Shown: positions 52,871 through 62,069, numbered from the stretch's first letter. The stretch is 64,000 bases of DNA from Castellaniella sp049650445 (GCF_049650445.1 NZ_JBASAD010000008.1:1-64000), one strand, 5' to 3'. Notes: a model not told the origin generated them from the sequence alone. Numbers and translations: made by a program.

Positions 52871-53341
52871 ATGGCCACCCCCCGCTTGTCCTGGCACATC
52901 GTGCGCGTCTCGACCCTGCACGGCACCGGCGTCTTCGCCGCGCGCGACATCCCCGCCGACACCCGGATCCTGGACTACGCCGGGCGGCGCCTGACGCCGG
53001 AACAGGCCGACGCCCGCTGGCCGGTCAATCCCGACGACCCCTACCACACCTTCTATTTCGCGCTCAGCGGCGGGCGGGTGATCGATGGCGGCCAACGCGG
53101 CAACGATGCCCGCTGGATCAACCACGGTTGCGCGCCCAACTGCGAAGCGCGCGAAAACGACGACGGCACCCGCGTGGCGATCTACGCGCTGCGGGACATC
53201 CCGGCGGGCACGGAACTGCTCTACGACTACGGTCTGGTAATCGACGAGCCTCTCACCCGCACGCTGAAACGCCATTACCGCTGCCGCTGCGGCGCATCCG
53301 CCTGCCGGGGCACGATGCTGGCGCTGACCGACGAGTCCTGA
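52871..53341 (+). CDS. SET-domain protein (putative protein-lysine methyltransferase)
   Basis: 156-residue stand-alone SET-domain protein. Core motifs are complete: GTGVFAARDIPADTRILDYAG at the N-terminus, the AdoMet/knot motif NHGCAPNC at 84-91, YDYG at 118-121, and a post-SET zinc cluster Cys138-x-Cys140-x4-Cys145. SET enzymes methylate lysines, classically in eukaryotic chromatin; bacterial targets are mostly unknown. It has no signal peptide or other domain. It is divergent from the acetolactate synthase gene, and its stop lies 3 bp before the dctQ start of TRAP system 3, implying co-transcription. Confidence 0.9.
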   Translation: MATPRLSWHIVRVSTLHGTGVFAARDIPADTRILDYAGRRLTPEQADARWPVNPDDPYHTFYFALSGGRVIDGGQRGNDARWINHGCAPNCEARENDDGTRVAIYALRDIPAGTELLYDYGLVIDEPLTRTLKRHYRCRCGASACRGTMLALTDES

Positions 53342-53344
53342 TCC

Positions 53345-53875
53345 ATGCCCGACGACCACGCTGCCGATTCCGGCGCCGACGACCTCTCCGACTTCGCCTC
53401 GCCCGCCGATCCCCCCCTGCGTGTCCCGCTGCGATTCGAGGACTGGCTGACGGTACTGACCCTGGGCGCCCTGGCGTGCATCACCCTGGCCAATGTGATT
53501 GTCCGCTACCTGACGGCGGAGTCCTTCGCCTGGACCGAGGAAATCTCCATCTTCCTGCTGATCGTGCTGACCCTGAGCGCCAGTTCCTCGGCCTTCGTCC
53601 GCCTGCTGCACATCCGCATCGAGCTGCTGGCCGACGGCGGCAGCCCTGAACGGCGGCGGCGCTTTGCCCTGACCGCAGGCACCGTATCGCTGCTGTTCTT
53701 CGCCGGTCTGACCATCCTGTTGGGCCGCATGGCCCTGGACGAATACAACTGGGGCGACACCTCGCCGGCCATCGGTGTGCCCACCTGGTGGTATTCCATG
53801 TGGCTGCCGGTGCTGTCGGCGGTCATCACCCTGCGGCTGGCCGGCATCCTGCGACGCGCCTGGGGGCAGCCATGA
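53345..53875 (+). CDS. dctQ: TRAP transporter small permease (system 3)
   Basis: 176-residue DctQ-type protein with four hydrophobic helices; NVIVRYLTAESFAWTEEISIFLLIVLTLSASSSAF is the usual helix 1-2 signature. The N-terminal 30 residues are acidic. The ATG lies 3 bp after the SET stop with only a weak ribosome binding site, so it is probably translated by coupling. Its end overlaps dctM3 by 4 bp. Confidence 0.9.
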   Translation: MPDDHAADSGADDLSDFASPADPPLRVPLRFEDWLTVLTLGALACITLANVIVRYLTAESFAWTEEISIFLLIVLTLSASSSAFVRLLHIRIELLADGGSPERRRRFALTAGTVSLLFFAGLTILLGRMALDEYNWGDTSPAIGVPTWWYSMWLPVLSAVITLRLAGILRRAWGQP

Positions 53876-55170
53876 TCCCCACGCTGCTGTTCGCGCTGTT
53901 CATCATCCTGATGGTCATCGGCGTGCCCGTGGGCATCGCCCTGGGGGCGGCCGGCACGCTGGCCATCGCCCTGGCCAACCCAGACACGCACTGGTTCGGC
54001 CTGATGGCGGTCTCGCAGAGCTTCTATGCCGGCCTGGCCAAATACCCGCTGCTGGCCATCCCCATGTTCGTGCTGGTCGGTTCGATCTTCGACCGCTCCG
54101 GCGTCGCCGCCAGGCTGGTGCGCCTGGCCCAGGCCATCACCGGCAACGGCCCCGGCATGCTGGCCGTGGTCGCCATCACCGTCGCCATGTTCCTGGGCGG
54201 GATCTCCGGCTCCGGCCCGGCCTGCGCCGCCGCCGTGGGCGCCATCATGATCGGTGCCATGAACCGCGCCGGCTATCCGCGCGCCTATTCGGCCAGCGTG
54301 GTGGCGGCGGGCGCGGCCACCGACATCCTGATTCCGCCCTCGATCGCCATGATCGTCTATTCGGTCCTGGTGCCGCAGGCCTCGGTGCCGGCGCTGTTCG
54401 CGGCGGGCATGTTCCCGGGCATCCTGGCCGGCATCGGCCTGATCATCCCGGCCGTCTGGCTGGCGCGGCGCCACAAGATGGGCGCGGCCGCCCGCGCCGA
54501 GCCCCGTCCGCCCTTCTGGCGCAGCCTGTTCGAGGCCATCCCCGGCCTGGCCGCCCCCGTCATCATCCTGGGCGGCATGCGCATGGGCTATTTCACGCCC
54601 ACCGAGGCCGCCGTGGTCGCCGTGTTCTACGGCCTGCTGATCGGCATGTGCGTGCATCGCACCATCCGCGTGCGCGACCTGTTCCCCATCCTGCGCGAGG
54701 CAGGCGAACTGTCCGCCGTCATCATGCTGATCGTCACGCTGGCGGGGATCTTCGCCTGGTCGCTGTCCACCCTGTCCATCATCGATCCCATCACCAATGC
54801 CATCGTGCATTCGGGCCTGGGGCAGTACAGCGTGCTGACGCTGCTGATCCTGCTGCTGATCGCGGCGGGCATGTTCCTGGACGGGATCTCGATCTTCCTG
54901 ATCTTCGTGCCGCTGATCCTGCCGGTCGCCCAGGCCTTCGGCTGGGATCTGGTGTGGCTGGGCGTGGTGCTGACGCTGATGGTCGCGGTGGGCCAGTTCA
55001 CGCCGCCGGTGGCCGTCAACCTGATGGTCTCCAGCAAGATCGCCCGCATCCCGATGGAAAGCACGGTGCCGTGGGTCATGTGGCTGGTGGGCGGCATGCT
55101 CTGCACTCTGGTCCTGGTGGTGATCTTTCCGCAGATCGCGCTCTGGCTGCCGCACTATCTGGGATACTGA
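53872..55170 (+). CDS. dctM: TRAP transporter large permease (system 3)
   Basis: 432-residue DctM-type permease with about 12 hydrophobic segments and motifs KYPLLAIPMFVLVGSIFDRSG, GGISGSGPACAAAVGAIMI and DILIPPSIAMIVYSVLVPQ. The start is the ATG overlapping the dctQ stop (ATGA). The system's binding protein gene follows after 21 bp, giving the gene order Q-M-P, unlike the P-Q-M order of systems 1 and 2. Confidence 0.93.
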   Translation: MIPTLLFALFIILMVIGVPVGIALGAAGTLAIALANPDTHWFGLMAVSQSFYAGLAKYPLLAIPMFVLVGSIFDRSGVAARLVRLAQAITGNGPGMLAVVAITVAMFLGGISGSGPACAAAVGAIMIGAMNRAGYPRAYSASVVAAGAATDILIPPSIAMIVYSVLVPQASVPALFAAGMFPGILAGIGLIIPAVWLARRHKMGAAARAEPRPPFWRSLFEAIPGLAAPVIILGGMRMGYFTPTEAAVVAVFYGLLIGMCVHRTIRVRDLFPILREAGELSAVIMLIVTLAGIFAWSLSTLSIIDPITNAIVHSGLGQYSVLTLLILLLIAAGMFLDGISIFLIFVPLILPVAQAFGWDLVWLGVVLTLMVAVGQFTPPVAVNLMVSSKIARIPMESTVPWVMWLVGGMLCTLVLVVIFPQIALWLPHYLGY

Positions 55171-55191
55171 TTTTTCAAAGAGGAGACTGAC

Positions 55192-56217
55192 ATGCGCTTC
55201 AAACAACTCATCGGCGCCGCCGCTCTGGCCTGCACGGCCCTGGTCACCGCCCTGCCGGCCCAGGCCGCCGACTACAAATCCGAATACAAGCTGTCCATCG
55301 TCGTGGGCACCAATTTCCCCTGGGGCCAGGGGGCGGTGATCTGGTCCGATCTGGTGCGCGAGCGCACCGGCGGGCGCATCAACATCAAGGTCTATCCGGG
55401 CACTTCCCTGGTCCAGGGCGACCAGACGCGCGAATTCACCGCCATCCGCCAGGGTGTGATCGACATGGCCATCGGCTCGACCATCAACTGGTCCCCGCAG
55501 GTCAAGGAACTGAATATCTTCTCCCTGCCCTTCCTGATGCCGGACTACCCCGCCATCGATGCCCTGACCCAGGGCAAGGTCGGCGAGGATCTGTTCGGCA
55601 TCATCGCCAAAAAAGGCGTGGTGCCGCTCGCCTGGGGTGAAAACGGCTACCGCCAGTTGTCCAACTCCGCACGCGAGGTCAAGACCCCCGAGGACGTCAA
55701 GGGCATGAAACTGCGCGTGGTCGGCTCGCCGCTGTACATCGACATCTTCACCGCTCTGGGCGCCAACCCGACCCAGATGAGCTGGGCCGACGCCCAGCCC
55801 GCGCTCGCCAGCGGCGCCGTCGACGGCCAGGAAAACCCGCTGTCCATCTACGCCGGGGCCAAGCTCTACGACGTCGGCCAGAAATTCCTGAGCCTGTGGA
55901 ACTACGTGGCCGATCCGCTGGTCTTCGTGGTCAACCAGGACGTCTGGAACTCCTGGACGCCGGCCGACCAGAAAATCGTGCGCGAAGCCGCCATCGAGGC
56001 CGGCCGCCAGGAAATCGTCATCGCCCGCAAAGGCGTGACCAACACCGACAATTCCCTGCTCAAGGAAATCGAAAGCCACGGCGTGAAGGTCACCGTGCTG
56101 TCGCCCGAGCAGATCGGCGCTTTCGCCAAGGCCACCCAGCCGGTGTTCGACAAATGGGCCAAGCAGATCGGCCCCGACCTGGTGAAGCAGGCGCAGGCCG
56201 ACATCGCCAAGCGCTGA
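55192..56217 (+). CDS. dctP: TRAP substrate-binding protein (system 3)
   Basis: 341-residue periplasmic DctP-type protein with signal peptide to about residue 25 (PAQA). Motifs are LAWGENGYRQLSNSAREVKTPEDVKGMKLRVVGSPLYIDIF with the carboxylate-binding Arg in MKLRV, and ALASGAVDGQENPLS. An AGAGGAGA ribosome binding site precedes it, and a clear intrinsic terminator follows. The ligand is unknown. Confidence 0.93.
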   Translation: MRFKQLIGAAALACTALVTALPAQAADYKSEYKLSIVVGTNFPWGQGAVIWSDLVRERTGGRINIKVYPGTSLVQGDQTREFTAIRQGVIDMAIGSTINWSPQVKELNIFSLPFLMPDYPAIDALTQGKVGEDLFGIIAKKGVVPLAWGENGYRQLSNSAREVKTPEDVKGMKLRVVGSPLYIDIFTALGANPTQMSWADAQPALASGAVDGQENPLSIYAGAKLYDVGQKFLSLWNYVADPLVFVVNQDVWNSWTPADQKIVREAAIEAGRQEIVIARKGVTNTDNSLLKEIESHGVKVTVLSPEQIGAFAKATQPVFDKWAKQIGPDLVKQAQADIAKR

Positions 56218-56238
56218 ATCCCGGATTCAGTTCCTCAC

Positions 56239-56265
56239 CCGGCGGGCCACGGTCCGCCGGTTTTT
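56239..56265 (+). terminator. Intrinsic terminator of the SET-dctQMP operon
   Basis: CCGGCGG at 56239-56245 pairs with CCGCCGG at 56254-56260, extendable by two inner pairs to a 4-nt loop. Five T residues follow at 56261-56265. It stands 22 bp after the dctP3 stop. Confidence 0.85.
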
Positions 56266-56284
56266 CGCGCCTTCAGGAGCCCGC

Positions 56285-57082
56285 ATGCGCACTGTCGAAA
56301 TTCTTGGTACTCACGTCGCCTACGCCGTCGACGGACAAGGGCCGGCGCTGGTGCTGGTGGCCGGCACGGGTGGCACACTGCACAGCAATTGGGGCCACCT
56401 GGTCGAACCCCTGTCGGCCCGCCGAACGGTCATCCGACCCGACTACTCCGGTTCGGGTGAAACCACCGATCCTCCCGGCGAATTCAGCCTGGCGCTGCTG
56501 GCGGCCCAGGTGCTCGCGGCAGCCGAAGCGGCGGGCGCCGACACCTTCGATCTGGCCGGGTTTTCGCTGGGCGCCTGCGTGGCCGCGCATCTGGCCGCTG
56601 AACACCCCGAGCGTGTCCGCTCCCTGACCCTGCTGGCCGGATTTCCCACCGGCGACGATCCCCGCCTGCGCATGCAGTCGGAACTCTGGCTCAACCTGAT
56701 CCGCCACGACCCCCACGACTTCGCGCGGCTGGTCCTGCTGACCGGCTTCAGCCCCGCTTTTCTGGGGCGCATGGACGCGGCCCAGTTGCGGCAATGGGCC
56801 GATGCCGTCGTCGTCTCCAACCGCTGGGAAGGCATCACCCGCCAGATCCTGCTCGACACGCGCCTGGACATCCGCCCGCTGCTGCACCGTATCACGGCAC
56901 CTACCCTGGTCATCGGCTGCACGCAAGACGCCATGGTGCCCAAGGAGCACGCCCGCGCCCTGGCGGACGCCATTGTCGGCGCCCGCTACGCCGAACTGGA
57001 CAGCGGCCACCTGGCGCCGTTCGAGCAGCCCGAAGCCTTCCTGAATCTGCTCACGACCTTTATCGACGCCCCGCGGGGCTGA
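56285..57082 (+). CDS. Alpha/beta-fold hydrolase
   Basis: 265-residue alpha/beta hydrolase of the MhpC/PcaD type. The triad is predicted as Ser94 (AGFSLGA), Asp215 (GCTQDAMVP) and His242 (DSGHLAPFE), and the oxyanion region is VAGTGG. It may be an esterase, lactonase or C-C hydrolase. It begins 20 bp after the terminator of the TRAP 3 operon, so it needs its own promoter or read-through; an AGGAG ribosome binding site is present. The TauE-like permease gene follows after 23 bp. Confidence 0.85.
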   Translation: MRTVEILGTHVAYAVDGQGPALVLVAGTGGTLHSNWGHLVEPLSARRTVIRPDYSGSGETTDPPGEFSLALLAAQVLAAAEAAGADTFDLAGFSLGACVAAHLAAEHPERVRSLTLLAGFPTGDDPRLRMQSELWLNLIRHDPHDFARLVLLTGFSPAFLGRMDAAQLRQWADAVVVSNRWEGITRQILLDTRLDIRPLLHRITAPTLVIGCTQDAMVPKEHARALADAIVGARYAELDSGHLAPFEQPEAFLNLLTTFIDAPRG

Positions 57083-57105
57083 ACACGCCCGTTGCGCGGC
57101 ACCCC

Positions 57106-57855
57106 ATGGAAATCACCTTCGACGTCGCTGTTCTGCTGTTCTTCGTCGCGCTGCTGGCGGGTGTCGTCGACGCCATCGCCGGCGGCGGCGGCCTGATCAC
57201 CATCCCGGCGCTGCTGGCGGCGGGCCTGCCTCCCGGGGTAGCCATCGCCACCAACAAGGTCGGAGGCGTCGCGGCAGCGACCGCAGCCACACTGCATTTC
57301 CTGCGCATGCGCCAGATCGACCTGAAGCGCAGCCGTTGGATGATGCTGGGCGCCTTCCTGGGATCGCTGGCGGGCGGCATCGCCCTGACACGCATCGACA
57401 GCGGCGTGCTGCGCCAGGTGATCCCCTTTCTGCTGATCGGCTTCGCCCTGTATTTCCTGCTGTCGCCCCGCGTGGGCGCCGAGGACCGCGCCCAGCGCAT
57501 CGCCCCCGCCCTGTACGCCGCCGCCGTGGCGCCGCTGATCGGCTTTTACGACGGCTTCTTCGGCCCGGGCACGGGCACCTTCCTGGCCATCTCCTGCGTC
57601 ACGCTGCTGGGTTTCAACCTGCTCAAGGCCACGGCGCACGCCAAGCTGCTGAACCTGTGCAGCAACAGCGCCGCCCTGGTCTTTTTTGCCCTGCACGGCA
57701 ACATCGCCTGGGCCTTCGGCCTGCCGATCCTGGCGGGCCAATGGATCGGCGGCACCATCGGCGCGCGCCTGGCCGTCACGCGCGGCCACAAACTGATCCG
57801 CGTCCTGATGGTGGTCATGGCGCTGATCGTCTCAGTGAAGATGCTGCTGGAGTGA
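57106..57855 (+). CDS. TauE/SafE-family membrane permease
   Basis: 249-residue membrane protein with about eight hydrophobic segments and the family signatures AGVVDAIAGGGGLITIPALLAAGLPPGVAIATNKV and GFYDGFFGPGTGTFLAI. TauE/SafE proteins are proposed exporters of sulfite or organosulfur/carboxylate anions. It is probably co-transcribed with the hydrolase gene before it and converges with yaeQ. I see no sulfur-metabolism gene nearby to support a sulfite role. Confidence 0.88.
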   Translation: MEITFDVAVLLFFVALLAGVVDAIAGGGGLITIPALLAAGLPPGVAIATNKVGGVAAATAATLHFLRMRQIDLKRSRWMMLGAFLGSLAGGIALTRIDSGVLRQVIPFLLIGFALYFLLSPRVGAEDRAQRIAPALYAAAVAPLIGFYDGFFGPGTGTFLAISCVTLLGFNLLKATAHAKLLNLCSNSAALVFFALHGNIAWAFGLPILAGQWIGGTIGARLAVTRGHKLIRVLMVVMALIVSVKMLLE

Positions 57856-57902
57856 GCCGCGCAACGGGCCGCGCCACATCGTGCGTCCGGGGCCCGGCCG
57901 CC

Positions 57903-58451
57903 TCAGCCCGCCTCGCGCAGGCAGCGCACTTCCAGGCTGACGTCCCCACGTTCGCATGACACCCAGGCCGTGCGATCCGTGATGTTCACGCTCAGGCTCA
58001 TGTTGCGCTCGGCCAGCGCCGCCAGCGCGCGCGAGGCCTCGGTCTCCAGGACCCAGACCTGCAGATTGGCCGCCCGGCCCAGCTTGTCGCGCACCCCGGC
58101 CCACCAAACGTCCGCGCCCCGGCCATAGGCCAGCACGATGACCTGATCGGCCCGGCCGCAGGCTTTCAGCAAGCGGCGCTCGTCGGGCAGGCCGATCTCG
58201 ACCCACTGCACGATCGCGCCGGTCAGATCCAGGTTCCAGAGGTCCGGCTCGTCCGTGTCGCTCAGGCCCTTGGTGAAGACCAGCCGTTCGTCGGCCTCGA
58301 CCCACAGGGCATAGGCCAGCAGCCGCACCATCAGGCGCTCGTCGGTCTCGGACGGATGCCGGGCGACGGTGACGGCATGGGTGCCATAATAGGCGCGGTC
58401 ATTGTCCGCGACGTGGAGTTCGGCTTTGTAAATGGTGGCGCGCAGAGCCAT
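57903..58451 (-). CDS. yaeQ: YaeQ family protein
   Basis: 182-residue YaeQ protein, opening MALRATIYKAELHVADNDRAYYGTHAVTVARHPSETDERLMVRLLAYAL as the family does. YaeQ has a PD-(D/E)xK nuclease-like fold but no proven activity. It was once proposed as an RfaH-like suppressor and that role was not upheld. The length is normal. It is divergent from the PaaY-type gene across a 148-bp gap. Confidence 0.93.
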   Translation of the reverse strand: MALRATIYKAELHVADNDRAYYGTHAVTVARHPSETDERLMVRLLAYALWVEADERLVFTKGLSDTDEPDLWNLDLTGAIVQWVEIGLPDERRLLKACGRADQVIVLAYGRGADVWWAGVRDKLGRAANLQVWVLETEASRALAALAERNMSLSVNITDRTAWVSCERGDVSLEVRCLREAG

Positions 58452-58599
58452 GGATGATCCGGCGGAAGGGTGAGCGAGGGCAAGAAACGTTCCCTTGAGG
58501 CATCCGGATGATAATCCATCCCCTCACCAGGGGCCACATCAAGGCCCACCTGACGGTCGCATCGCGTCCCATCTGGAATCCCCTTTTTCGGAGTCTCCC

Positions 58600-59214
58600 A
58601 TGCCCTGTTATTCGTTCGAAGGCCTGACGCCGGTTGTCCATCCCAGCGCTTACGTCCACCCCACCGCTGTCCTGATCGGCGACGTGATCGTCGGCCCCGG
58701 CGTCTATGTCGCCCCTCTGGCCAGCCTGCGCGGCGACTTCGGGCGCCTGATCCTGGAGGAAGGCTCGAATCTGCAGGATCACTGCATGATGCACGGCTAT
58801 AGCGACGCTGAAACCATCGTCAGGCGCAACGGTCACATCGGCCATGGCGCCATCATCCACGGCTGCGAGATCGGAGAAAACACCTTGGTCGGCATGAACG
58901 CGGTCGTCATGGACGGTGCCGTGATCGGACCCGACAGCATCGTGGCGGCCATGAGTTTCGTGAAGATCGGCTTCCAGGGCCAGCCCCGTCAGTTGCTGGC
59001 AGGCTCGCCCGCACGCGTCGTCCGCGCCATCACCGACGAGGATCTGCGCTGGAAAGGTCTGGCCACCCAGGAATACCAGGCCTTGGTCGGACGCAGCGCC
59101 GGCAGCATGATCGAGACACCGCCGCTGCGCGAGATCGAGCCCGACCGGCCGCGTCTGAGCGGAGTGACGGATCTGGGTGCCGTCCGCCGGGCGCAGACGC
59201 CGCCGTCTACTTGA
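58600..59214 (+). CDS. paaY: PaaY/gamma-carbonic-anhydrase-type hexapeptide protein
   Basis: 204-residue left-handed beta-helix protein with hexapeptide repeats from about residue 15 to 140. Metal-ligand-type His residues lie in NLQDHCMMHGY and GHIGHGAIIHGCEIG. The start MPCYSFEGLTPVVHPSAYVHPTAVLIGDV is characteristic of PaaY/CaiE proteins, described as thioesterase or carnitine-cofactor accessory enzymes related to gamma carbonic anhydrases. No other phenylacetate gene is nearby, so the pathway is uncertain. Its 3' end overlaps the convergent amn gene by 8 bp. Confidence 0.88.
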   Translation: MPCYSFEGLTPVVHPSAYVHPTAVLIGDVIVGPGVYVAPLASLRGDFGRLILEEGSNLQDHCMMHGYSDAETIVRRNGHIGHGAIIHGCEIGENTLVGMNAVVMDGAVIGPDSIVAAMSFVKIGFQGQPRQLLAGSPARVVRAITDEDLRWKGLATQEYQALVGRSAGSMIETPPLREIEPDRPRLSGVTDLGAVRRAQTPPST

Positions 59215-60703
59215 ACGCAGTCTCGATGAAGCTGCGCAGCTTGCGCGAGTGCAGGCGCTCGCCGGGCATCTCGCGCAACAGTTCCAGCGCCCGGATGCCG
59301 ATGTGCAGGTGCTGGTTGACCTGGGTGCGGTAGAAGGCGGTGGCCATGCCCGGCAGCTTCAGTTCGCCGTGCAGCGGCTTGTCCGACACGCACAACAGCG
59401 TGCCGTAGGGCACGCGGAAGCGGAAGCCGTTGGCCGCGATGGTAGCGGATTCCATGTCCAGGGCGATGGCGCGCGACTGCGACAGGCGCTGCACCGGTTC
59501 CTGCTGGTCGCGCAGTTCCCAGTTGCGGTTGTCGATCGTGGCGACCGTGCCGGTGCGCATGATTTTCTTCAGTTCCCAGCCCGACAGTCCGGACACGTCG
59601 GCCACGGCCTGTTCCAGGGCGACCTGGACCTCGGCCAGCGGCGGCACCGGCACCCACAGGGGCAGGTCATCGTCCAGCACGTGATCCTGGCGCACGTAGC
59701 CGTGGGCCAGCACGTAATCCCCCAGCCGCTGGGTGGTGCGCAGCCCGGCGCAGTGACCCAGCATCAGCCAGGCCGACGGCCGCAGCACGGCGACGTGATC
59801 GGTGATGGTCTTGGCGTTGGACGGCCCCACGCCGATGTTGATCAGCGTGATGCCGGTGTGCCCGGGCCGTTTCAGGTGGTAGGACGGCATCTGCGGCAGC
59901 GGGGCCGGCCCTTCGCGGGTCTCGTCCAGCGTGTCCCGCGTGACGATGCGGTTGCCGGGCTCGACCAGTTCCGTATAGCCGCCCGCACCCGAGGCCAGGG
60001 TCTCGCGCGCCCACTGGACGAAGCCGTCCACGTAGAACTGGTAGTTGGTGAACAGCACGAAGTCCTGGAAATGCCCTGGCGACGTGGCGGTGTAGTGCTG
60101 CAGCCGGTGCAGGGAATAGTCGATGCGCGGCGCAGTGAAGGGCGCCAGAGGCCGGGGCTGATTGGCGCGGCCGCGCCAGGTGCCGTTGACGATGGCGTCA
60201 TCGGTCACCGCCAGATCGGGCACGTCGAAATGATCGCGCAAAGCATGGCCCGGGGCCTCGGAATACTCGCCCTCGACGTATTCGCCCTCCGGGAAGGCGA
60301 AATGCAGAGGGATGGGCATGTCGGACTCGCCGATCTCCACCGGCACGCCGTGGTTGCGCAGCAGCAGACGCACCTGCTCGCGCAGGTAGTCATGGAACAG
60401 GGCGGGCTGCGTGACCGTGGTCATGTAGATGCCCGGCTCGACCAGGTGTCCATAGGACAGGCGGCTGTCGACTTCCTGGTAGGAATTCACCCGGATGCGG
60501 ATCGCCGGATAGCAGGCGCGCACCCGCTGGCCGGTTTCCAGGCCATTCACGCAGTATTCGCGAAAGGCGTCGCGGATGAACGCCGTATTGCGCCGGTAGA
60601 TTTCCAGCAGCCGGTCCACCGCCGCGTCGGCGTCCTCGTAGCTGGAGAACGGAATCAGCGGCGGCAGCCGGGTCGGACGCGCAGAATCAATGAATTTTTC
60701 CAT
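59207..60703 (-). CDS. amn: AMP nucleosidase
   Basis: 498-residue AMP nucleosidase, cleaving AMP to adenine and ribose 5-phosphate. It has the N-terminal AMN domain (SRLSYGHLVEPGIYMTTVTQPALF) and the C-terminal phosphorylase-like domain with INIGVGPSNAKTITDHVAVLRPSAWLMLGHCAGLR and the catalytic region ALDMESATIAANGFRFRVPYGTLLCVSDKPLHGE. The gene follows guaD by 21 bp on the same strand, so it is the last gene of a purine operon. It overlaps the end of the convergent paaY by 8 bp. Confidence 0.95.
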   Translation of the reverse strand: MEKFIDSARPTRLPPLIPFSSYEDADAAVDRLLEIYRRNTAFIRDAFREYCVNGLETGQRVRACYPAIRIRVNSYQEVDSRLSYGHLVEPGIYMTTVTQPALFHDYLREQVRLLLRNHGVPVEIGESDMPIPLHFAFPEGEYVEGEYSEAPGHALRDHFDVPDLAVTDDAIVNGTWRGRANQPRPLAPFTAPRIDYSLHRLQHYTATSPGHFQDFVLFTNYQFYVDGFVQWARETLASGAGGYTELVEPGNRIVTRDTLDETREGPAPLPQMPSYHLKRPGHTGITLINIGVGPSNAKTITDHVAVLRPSAWLMLGHCAGLRTTQRLGDYVLAHGYVRQDHVLDDDLPLWVPVPPLAEVQVALEQAVADVSGLSGWELKKIMRTGTVATIDNRNWELRDQQEPVQRLSQSRAIALDMESATIAANGFRFRVPYGTLLCVSDKPLHGELKLPGMATAFYRTQVNQHLHIGIRALELLREMPGERLHSRKLRSFIETAFK

Positions 60704-60724
60704 GCGCCCGATTATGGCAGGTCT

Positions 60725-62059
60725 TTATTGCCGCCGCCGGTGCACTTCCCGCCCCGCCGCGTAAGTCGCGGCAATGGCGCGGTCATCGCCCAGCATCGCC
60801 AGGGCGAACAGCAGCTCTTCCAGCGAGTCGGCCAGGGCGCTGCGGCGCTCCAGCAGCGGCGTGGCCTTGGGGTCCAGGACGATGAAGTCGGCCTCGGCAC
60901 CGGGCTCCAGCGTGCCGATCTGGCCGGTCAGGCCCAGGTGCTTGGCAGCGCCCTGGGTAGCCTGCCAGAACATGCGCCGCGCCGTCAGGTAATGGCCGGA
61001 CAGGCGCGCGACCTTGTGCGCCTCGTTCATGGTCAGCAGCATGGAAAAGGACGAGCCGCCCCCCACGTCGGTGGCCAGGGCCACCGGCATGCCGAAGTTC
61101 CTGGCCGCAGTGAAGTCGAACAGGCCGCTGCCCAGGAACTGGTTGGACGTGGGGCAGTGGGCGGCGACGGCGCCCGCGTCGCGCATGCGGCGGCGGTCGT
61201 CATCGTCCAGCCAGACGCAGTGCCCGTAGACCGAGCGGGGCCGCAGCAGGCCGTACTGGTCGTAGATGTCCAGGTAGCTGCGATAGCCGGGGAACAGATC
61301 CATGACCCACTTCACCTCGTCGCGGTTCTCGGACACGTGCGACTGGATGAACACGTCCGGATAGCGCTTGGCCAATTCGCCGCACAGGCCGAGCTGCTCG
61401 GGCGTGGAGGTCGGCGCGAAACGCGGCGTCAGGGCGTACGACTGGCGCCCCGTGCCGTGCCAGCGGCGCAGCAGATCCTCGCTGTCGCGGGCGCCGGATT
61501 CGGCCGTGTCGCGCAGGTATTCGGGACAGTTGCGATCCATCATGACCTTGCCCGCCACCATGCGCAGATTGCGCGTGTGGCTTTCCTCGAAGAAGGCCTG
61601 GGCCGACCCCGGGTGCACGGTGCAGTACACCAGCGCGGTGGTGGTGCCGCAGCGCAGCAGTTCATCCAGGAAGAAGCGCGCCACGTCCTGGGCGTATTCC
61701 GGGTTCTCGAAGCGCCGCTCGGTCGGGAAGGTATAGGTTTCCAGCCACGGCAGCAGGCCCGGCGCCGGCGAGGCGATCATGTCCGTCTGCGGATAGTGGA
61801 TGTGGGTGTCGATGAAGCCCGGGGTGATCAGGCGGCCGCGCCAGTCATGCACCGGCGTGCCGGGGGGCAGGCCGCCGATCAGCCGGTCGTAGTCGCCGCA
61901 CTGCTCGATGCGGCCGTCACGCACGACCAGCAGGCCGTCGTGGACCCATTCGCAGGCTTCATCCTCGGCCTTGGGGGTATCGCGGAAATACAGCAACTGG
62001 GCGCGGTAGGCCTGCGGGCCGGCGGTGTCCGGGGCTGCGGACGGGGGCGTAGCGGTCAT
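60725..62059 (-). CDS. guaD: Guanine deaminase
   Basis: 444-residue amidohydrolase converting guanine to xanthine. The zinc-site motif GFIDTHIHYPQTDMI, the segment TYTFPTERRFENPEYA, the later His in QSHVSENRDEV and GHCVWL, and the Asp in LATDVGGGSSFSML are all present and diagnostic of GuaD. The product feeds directly into xanthine dehydrogenase, encoded upstream in the same operon (xdhB-xdhC), 10 bp after xdhC. Confidence 0.96.
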   Translation of the reverse strand: MTATPPSAAPDTAGPQAYRAQLLYFRDTPKAEDEACEWVHDGLLVVRDGRIEQCGDYDRLIGGLPPGTPVHDWRGRLITPGFIDTHIHYPQTDMIASPAPGLLPWLETYTFPTERRFENPEYAQDVARFFLDELLRCGTTTALVYCTVHPGSAQAFFEESHTRNLRMVAGKVMMDRNCPEYLRDTAESGARDSEDLLRRWHGTGRQSYALTPRFAPTSTPEQLGLCGELAKRYPDVFIQSHVSENRDEVKWVMDLFPGYRSYLDIYDQYGLLRPRSVYGHCVWLDDDDRRRMRDAGAVAAHCPTSNQFLGSGLFDFTAARNFGMPVALATDVGGGSSFSMLLTMNEAHKVARLSGHYLTARRMFWQATQGAAKHLGLTGQIGTLEPGAEADFIVLDPKATPLLERRSALADSLEELLFALAMLGDDRAIAATYAAGREVHRRRQ

Positions 62060-62069
62060 CGTGTCTCCT

